From Verrucomicrobiota bacterium (GTDB lineage: Bacteria; Verrucomicrobiota; Kiritimatiellia; B70-G9): a DNA stretch of 10,659 bases. This document shows, in pieces, positions 7,218-10,659 of the stretch (the first letter of the stretch is position 1; each line of letters begins with the position of its first letter). Both the position numbers and the translations under genes were made by a program. The stretch lies in contig QNAJ01000034.1 of assembly GCA_003641465.1 (NCBI GenBank), forward strand, positions 1 to 10,659, written 5' to 3'. The notes beneath the pieces were generated by a model, which saw nothing but the letters and a program-made list of their open reading frames with translations, made no database searches and was not told the origin of the DNA.

Positions 7218-8726
7218 CTAATAGGCCCGCGCGATTATAACGCGATGCTGCGCCGATCTGCCAGTCATTAGGCACGGGCCTTCCCCTTCCTGATCAAACA
7301 AAATACAACGCACAGTCACTCCCAATTCCTCCTGAAGTCGCTCCTCGTCTTCTGCAGACCCATTCCACCAGCAGAGCGCAAATCCTCCCTGACGCTGTCC
7401 CGCCTGACCCGGGTCACCGAAAAACTCCTTCAGCTCGTCACGCGTTGACACAGTCACTGTGTTTTCACGCAGGAACGCATGGGCCCGATCCCAGATCCTT
7501 TCCTGTATCTCATCCAAGACCGACTCAATCCGTGAAAGGAACTCACCACGCCCGACCACCTCTTTCTCCCGGGGCGACCGATCGCGCCGATATACGGTCA
7601 CCACGCCTTTCTCCAGGTCGCGCGGACCGATTTCCACCCTCAGCGGAACCCCTTTCTTCACCCATGACCACATCTTCTCTCCGCCTCTGAGGTCCCTGCG
7701 ATCCACTTCCACCCTGAGCGCCTCTCCCCCGTAACGGCGCTGCCGCAATTCCGAAGCAAGCCGATCGCAGGCCTCATTCACCTTCACCGCAACCTCCTGC
7801 TTGTGAATCACCGGCAGAATCACCACCTGGCGCGGCGCCAGCACCGGCGGCAGAACCAGACCGTCGTCGTCGGAGTGGGTCATCACCAGTCCCCCAACCA
7901 GCCGGGTGGACACACCCCATGAAGTTGTCCAGGCATATTCCAGCTTACCGCTCCGGTCGAGGAAACGGATGTTGGAGGCCCGCGCAAAGTTCTGGCCCAG
8001 GAAATGCGACGTACCGGCCTGAAGAGCCCGGCGATCCTGCATCATCGCCTCAATCGTATATGTGCGGACTGCTCCGGGAAATCTCTCCCGCTCGGTCTTC
8101 TCCCCCTTCACCACCGGCATCGCCATGAAGTCACGGGCAAAACGCTCGTAAACATCCAGCATGCGCAGCGCCTCCTCCTGAGCTTCCGCCGCCGTAGCAT
8201 GAGCCGTATGTCCTTCCTGCCAGAGAAATTCCGTTGTGCGGAGGAACATGCGCGTGCGCATTTCCCATCTCACCACGTTGGCCCACTGATTGATGAGCAG
8301 GGGAAGGTCCCGATAAGACTGTACCCAGCGTGAGAACATCTCGCCGATGATCGTCTCTGACGTGGGGCGGACTATGAGAGGCTCTTCCAGAGGGGCAGCG
8401 GGGACAAGCTCCCCGTCTTCATTGACTTCCAGGCGGTGGTGCGTAACCACTGCGCACTCCTTGGCGAATCCTTCCACGTGTTGCGCCTCGCGCCGCAGAA
8501 ACTCCAGCGGGATAAAGAGCGGGAAATAGGCATTCTGGTGCCCTGTCTCCTTGAACATGCGGTCAAGATGCTTCTGAATGTTCTCCCAGATCGCATAGCC
8601 CCATGGCTTAATCACCATGCATCCACGCACCGGTGAGGGCTCCGCCAGCTCGGCAGCCTTCACAACCTGCTGGTACCATTCCGCGTAATCCTCGTCACGG
8701 GTGGGTTGAATCGCGGTTTGCCGCAT
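7218..8726 (-). CDS. proS: Prolyl-tRNA synthetase, short archaeal/eukaryote-like type
   Basis: Class II synthetase that attaches proline to tRNA-Pro. At 502 aa it matches the archaeal/eukaryote-like ProRS found in some bacteria and lacks the large editing insertion of the E. coli form. Visible: PVRGCMVIKPWGYAIWENI (32-50), RPTSETIIGEMFSRW (120-134), motif 2 with FLRTTEFLWQEGHTAH (161-176), motif 3 region GGLVMTHSDDDGLVLPP (278-294), the anticodon-domain block WVKKGVPLRVEIGPRDL (355-371) and the terminal Tyr502. In the C-terminal domain, where relatives such as Thermus ProRS carry four zinc-binding cysteines, only Cys485 remains; the others read Asn455, an acidic residue at 459/460, and Thr488. 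The ATG has the ribosome site AAAGGAG, which overlaps the last codons of the YjbQ gene 6 bases upstream, suggesting coupling. Without the editing domain, Ala-tRNA-Pro clearance would need a separate enzyme (inference). Confidence 0.96.
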   Translation of the reverse strand: MRQTAIQPTRDEDYAEWYQQVVKAAELAEPSPVRGCMVIKPWGYAIWENIQKHLDRMFKETGHQNAYFPLFIPLEFLRREAQHVEGFAKECAVVTHHRLEVNEDGELVPAAPLEEPLIVRPTSETIIGEMFSRWVQSYRDLPLLINQWANVVRWEMRTRMFLRTTEFLWQEGHTAHATAAEAQEEALRMLDVYERFARDFMAMPVVKGEKTERERFPGAVRTYTIEAMMQDRRALQAGTSHFLGQNFARASNIRFLDRSGKLEYAWTTSWGVSTRLVGGLVMTHSDDDGLVLPPVLAPRQVVILPVIHKQEVAVKVNEACDRLASELRQRRYGGEALRVEVDRRDLRGGEKMWSWVKKGVPLRVEIGPRDLEKGVVTVYRRDRSPREKEVVGRGEFLSRIESVLDEIQERIWDRAHAFLRENTVTVSTRDELKEFFGDPGQAGQRQGGFALCWWNGSAEDEERLQEELGVTVRCILFDQEGEGPCLMTGRSAQHRVIIARAY

Positions 8727-8732
8727 GACCTG

Positions 8733-9167
8733 TCACTCCTTTCTTCCCGTAACGGTTACTACCACCCTGCGCCGCCGCGGGCGTATGTCACATTCTACGT
8801 GTACCACCTGCTGCCAGGTGCCCAAAAGTAGCCGCCCGTCATGGAGGGGGATCGAAAGCGAGGGGCCTACCAGAGCAGCCTGAAGATGTGAATGGGCATT
8901 GCCGTCGTGCCATGCCTGCTCATGGCCGTAGTCCCGGCCTGCGGGAATCAGTCGGTTCAGTACCGCCGCCAGATCACCCACCAAGCCCGGTTCATACTCG
9001 ATTGTAGTGATGGCGGCGGTGCTGCCGATGTTGAAGAGGTGCACAATACCTTCGACCGCACCTGAACGTGCCACGATCGGAGCAACCCTTTCGTCCAGCG
9101 GTGTTACCCACCCATGGCCGCGCGTCGAGAATTCGATCACATCCTGATGAAACACAATTTCGCTCAT
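8733..9167 (-). CDS. yjbQ: YjbQ/UPF0047 family protein
   Basis: Small cytoplasmic protein of the YjbQ/UPF0047 family, annotated as a 'secondary thiamine-phosphate synthase' because of weak activity in members of the family; its true role is unsettled. The 144 residues are the normal length. Conserved parts are LFNIGSTAAITTIEYEPGLVGDL (44-66, in pieces), WHDGNAHSH (86-94), the GPSLSIPLHDGRL block (101-113), LGTWQQ (115-120) and the basic RPRRRRVVV (129-137). Where many members have His-Thr-Thr/Ser in the first motif, this one has Gly-Ser-Thr. The ATG at 9167 has AGGA 7 bases upstream, within a longer AGGAGGCAGGA run. A longer reading from 9299 would run antisense through tRNA-Gln and is rejected. 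The stop is 6 bases before proS, so the two form an operon. Confidence 0.9.
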   Translation of the reverse strand: MSEIVFHQDVIEFSTRGHGWVTPLDERVAPIVARSGAVEGIVHLFNIGSTAAITTIEYEPGLVGDLAAVLNRLIPAGRDYGHEQAWHDGNAHSHLQAALVGPSLSIPLHDGRLLLGTWQQVVHVECDIRPRRRRVVVTVTGRKE

Positions 9168-9184
9168 CTTGGCATCCTGCCTCC

Positions 9185-9215
9185 TTGACTGTCCTGCCCT
9201 TATGGGTAGTGTTAT
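9185..9215 (+). promoter_or_regulatory. Possible tRNA-Gln promoter
   Basis: Plus-strand TTGACT (9185-9190, 5 of 6 to the -35 consensus) is followed after 19 bases by TGTTAT (9210-9215, 4 of 6). A start near 9222 would leave a leader of only about 3 bases before the mature tRNA. The spacer is longer than ideal. The -10 overlaps the candidate minus-strand promoter of the YjbQ-proS operon. Confidence 0.35.
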
Positions 9216-9240
9216 AGCCGCGGTTGCCGGATGGTGTAAT
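9211..9240 (-). promoter_or_regulatory. Possible promoter of the yjbQ-proS operon
   Basis: Minus-strand ATTACA (9235-9240) and TATAAC (9211-9216, 5 of 6) are 18 bases apart. A start near 9204 gives a leader of about 37 bases before the ATG at 9167. The -35 lies inside the tRNA-Gln gene on the opposite strand. Pattern match only. Confidence 0.4.
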
Positions 9241-9298
9241 GGTAGCACAGCAGACTCTGGATCTGCGTGTCTAGGTTCGAATCCTAGTCCGGCAGCCA
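9225..9298 (+). tRNA. tRNA-Gln (anticodon CUG)
   Basis: A full cloverleaf can be drawn: acceptor TGCCGGA (9225-9231) pairs with TCCGGCA (9288-9294); the D-arm is GTGT/GCAC; the anticodon stem GCAGA/TCTGC encloses the loop CTCTGGA with anticodon CTG, reading the Gln codon CAG; the T-arm is CTAGG/CCTAG with loop TTCGAAT. The discriminator is G73 and CCA is encoded (9296-9298). The U1-A72 pair and G73 agree with glutamine identity in bacteria. It is the only RNA gene in the window, transcribed against its neighbours, and ends 13 bases from the dnaN stop. No terminator is seen after it. Confidence 0.96.
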
Positions 9299-9311
9299 CT
9301 TCCTCCGGCGC

Positions 9312-10409
9312 TCACGCCAGCCGAACGGGCATCAGGACGTACAGAAAAGCCTCCGTGGTCTTTATTACCCCGGGACTGAGTTCATCGGTCAGTTCGAGGA
9401 TTACCTCATCGGTGTCCAGAGCGCTCAATGGCTCGATCAGAAACTGCGGATTGAAGGCGATGGTAACATCCTCACCGCCGTATTTCACGGCCATGCTCTC
9501 CCGGGCTTCACCGATGTCCCTGTTCTCTGCCGAAATCTCCAGCCGGTTCCGCGCGAAATCCAGTTTCACCGAGGGCGCCTGGCTGCTGGCCACGATTGCG
9601 GCCCTACGCAGGGCATCCAGAAACATCTCGCGCTCAAGAACTACGCGCTTGTCACTGGCCGCAGGTATCACCTGGCGGTAGTTCGGGTAGGTACCTTCCA
9701 GCAGCTTACTTACAACGAGGGTGTCACCAAACTCGAACGCCACCTGATTCTGACCCGCACGGATAACCATGTCTCCTTCCTCTCCCAGCGTCTTCTGGAG
9801 CTCCTGAACCGTCTTAATGGGAACCACCATGTCCACTTCGGAACCGCGCGGAATCTCCATCTCGGTCTCATGAAGCGCCAACCTTCTGCCGTCGGTCGCC
9901 ACCACAGTCAACTTCTCGCCCTTGAAACTCAACAGCACACCCATCAGGATAGCGCGCCCCTCTTCTGACGGTGCCGCCGCATAGGAGGTTAGCTCCAGGA
10001 GTCTACGGAAGGTGCTCTGTTCCAGCGTGAACGATTTTTTCTCCTCGATGTCCGGTGCGGGCGGGAAGTCATCCTTGGGAATGCCGATGATGCGAAAATA
10101 TGATGACCCACTACGGATAGTGGCATTGTTCTTGGTGTCCACCTCCAGTTGCAGCTCTTCGCCCGGCAAGGCCCGGAGAATGTTGATGATGTGTTTGGCC
10201 GGCACAGTGGTTGCTCCGGCGCGTACTACGTCAGCCTCCACCCGAGCCGTAACAGTAACGTCGAGATCAGTGGCCGTGATCTTCAGACTGCCGTCGGCGG
10301 TCTCCAGCAGAACATTGTTCAGAACGGGCAACGTAGTCCGAGGCGAGATGATGGCTTGAATCTTCTGTAGAGCAGTTACCGCAGGGCCTCTGGCTAACTT
10401 GAGTTTCAT
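9312..10409 (-). CDS. dnaN: DNA polymerase III beta subunit (sliding clamp)
   Basis: Ring-shaped dimeric clamp that encircles DNA and holds replicative polymerase and partner proteins on it. The 365 residues match the family (E. coli 366) and contain three clamp domains. Visible motifs: LPVLNNVLLE (27-36) in domain 1, ATDGRRLA (171-178) at the partner-binding cleft, LLEGTYPNYRQVIP (236-249) at the domain 2-3 junction, and the C-terminal MPVRLA (360-365), equivalent to the usual MPMRL and part of the binding pocket. The ATG is supported by GGAGGAGG 7 bases upstream. On the minus strand, yjbQ-proS comes next, with tRNA-Gln on the opposite strand between them. dnaA and recF, the classical neighbours, are not seen on either side within the window. 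Confidence 0.98.
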   Translation of the reverse strand: MKLKLARGPAVTALQKIQAIISPRTTLPVLNNVLLETADGSLKITATDLDVTVTARVEADVVRAGATTVPAKHIINILRALPGEELQLEVDTKNNATIRSGSSYFRIIGIPKDDFPPAPDIEEKKSFTLEQSTFRRLLELTSYAAAPSEEGRAILMGVLLSFKGEKLTVVATDGRRLALHETEMEIPRGSEVDMVVPIKTVQELQKTLGEEGDMVIRAGQNQVAFEFGDTLVVSKLLEGTYPNYRQVIPAASDKRVVLEREMFLDALRRAAIVASSQAPSVKLDFARNRLEISAENRDIGEARESMAVKYGGEDVTIAFNPQFLIEPLSALDTDEVILELTDELSPGVIKTTEAFLYVLMPVRLA

Positions 10410-10432
10410 GATTCAGCCTCCTCCCGTTGCAT

Positions 10433-10448
10433 CGCAGGATTCCCTGCG
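10433..10448 (-). promoter_or_regulatory. Small hairpin in the dnaN leader
   Basis: On the minus strand CGCAGG, loop GAAT, CCTGCG forms a perfect 6-bp stem about 11 bases before the GGGAGGAGG ribosome site of dnaN. It has no U-tract, so it is not a terminator. It may influence initiation or mRNA stability; the function is inferred. Confidence 0.3.
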
Positions 10449-10659
10449 CGAAGAATGTCTTCAACATAGGGTGAATAGTATCCATTTCATGATGTTAGTA
10501 CAGCATATTATGAGCTGTTGAAAGTGATGATCCCGGAAGAAAAACTGTTGCAGACGGCGGTTTGATCTCCATCGGGCCTGTTGAGAATGGTGAAGGCAAC
10601 TTGTGCGTAGTATGTGAACTTTGAGGAGGTCAACCGGGCGACCGACTGAGATGCTCCAG
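10449..10659. other. Region upstream of dnaN without a recognised gene
   Basis: About 210 bases, with an AT-richer core (about 10480-10545) that should contain the dnaN promoter. The best hexamer is CATAAT on the minus strand (10507-10512), but I found no convincing -35. Two minus-strand frames stay open from the right edge, one to a TAA at 10508-10510 (49 codons) and one further left, but neither translation resembles a protein I know, nor the end of DnaA. I saw no TTATCCACA-type DnaA box on either strand, so there is no sign of an origin here. A short gene end running in from the right cannot be excluded. Confidence 0.4.

Noticed and set aside
9168..9299. A 44-residue N-terminal extension of the YjbQ protein
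   Set aside because: The added part is translated from the antisense of tRNA-Gln and its promoter; homologues start near MSEIVFHQ, and that ATG has a ribosome site.
10410..10659. Replication origin upstream of dnaN
   Set aside because: No DnaA-box cluster or AT-rich repeat array visible; moderate AT-richness alone is what a promoter region would show.

Overview
The window is gene-dense, high-GC bacterial chromosome, mostly core housekeeping genes. Almost everything is on the minus strand; only a lipid A acyltransferase and a tRNA are on the plus strand. The LpxL-type acyltransferase points to a Gram-negative with an outer membrane. The prolyl-tRNA synthetase is the short form without an editing insertion, PdxB is present, and ribosomal protein S2 has a long charged tail. 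This fits an uncultured lineage of the Verrucomicrobia/Kiritimatiellae/Lentisphaerae kind or a neighbouring phylum, but the phylum is a guess from gene style, not a measured placement.

Layout, left to right. (1) 22-2501, minus: pdxB (vitamin B6 synthesis) followed by a soluble PAS histidine kinase. The partner regulator of the kinase, if adjacent, lies beyond the left edge. (2) 2502-2664: divergent promoter region. (3) 2665-3561, plus: LpxL/HtrB-family acyltransferase, converging on tsf with a 19-base gap. (4) 3581-5363, minus: rpsB-tsf, overlapping by 8 bases, with a good promoter and a leader of three stem-loops (5377-5535). (5) 5544-7076, minus: PAS histidine kinase with a C-terminal receiver domain, between proS and rpsB. 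(6) 7218-9167, minus: a YjbQ/UPF0047 gene and proS, 6 bases apart and probably translationally coupled. (7) 9225-9298, plus: tRNA-Gln(CUG), in the gap between the YjbQ gene and dnaN. (8) 9312-10409, minus: dnaN. (9) 10410-10659: dnaN leader and an AT-richer stretch without a recognisable gene; no dnaA end and no DnaA-box cluster is visible.

Functionally, the right two thirds carries translation and replication genes (S2, EF-Ts, ProRS, tRNA-Gln, beta clamp) with one hybrid kinase interspersed. The left third combines cofactor synthesis, signalling and envelope lipid synthesis. I see no mobile element, CRISPR array, phage gene or defence system. The points most worth a second look are the ProRS that has lost three of its four usual zinc-binding cysteines, the structured rpsB leader, the S2 tail, and the overlapping divergent promoters at tRNA-Gln.
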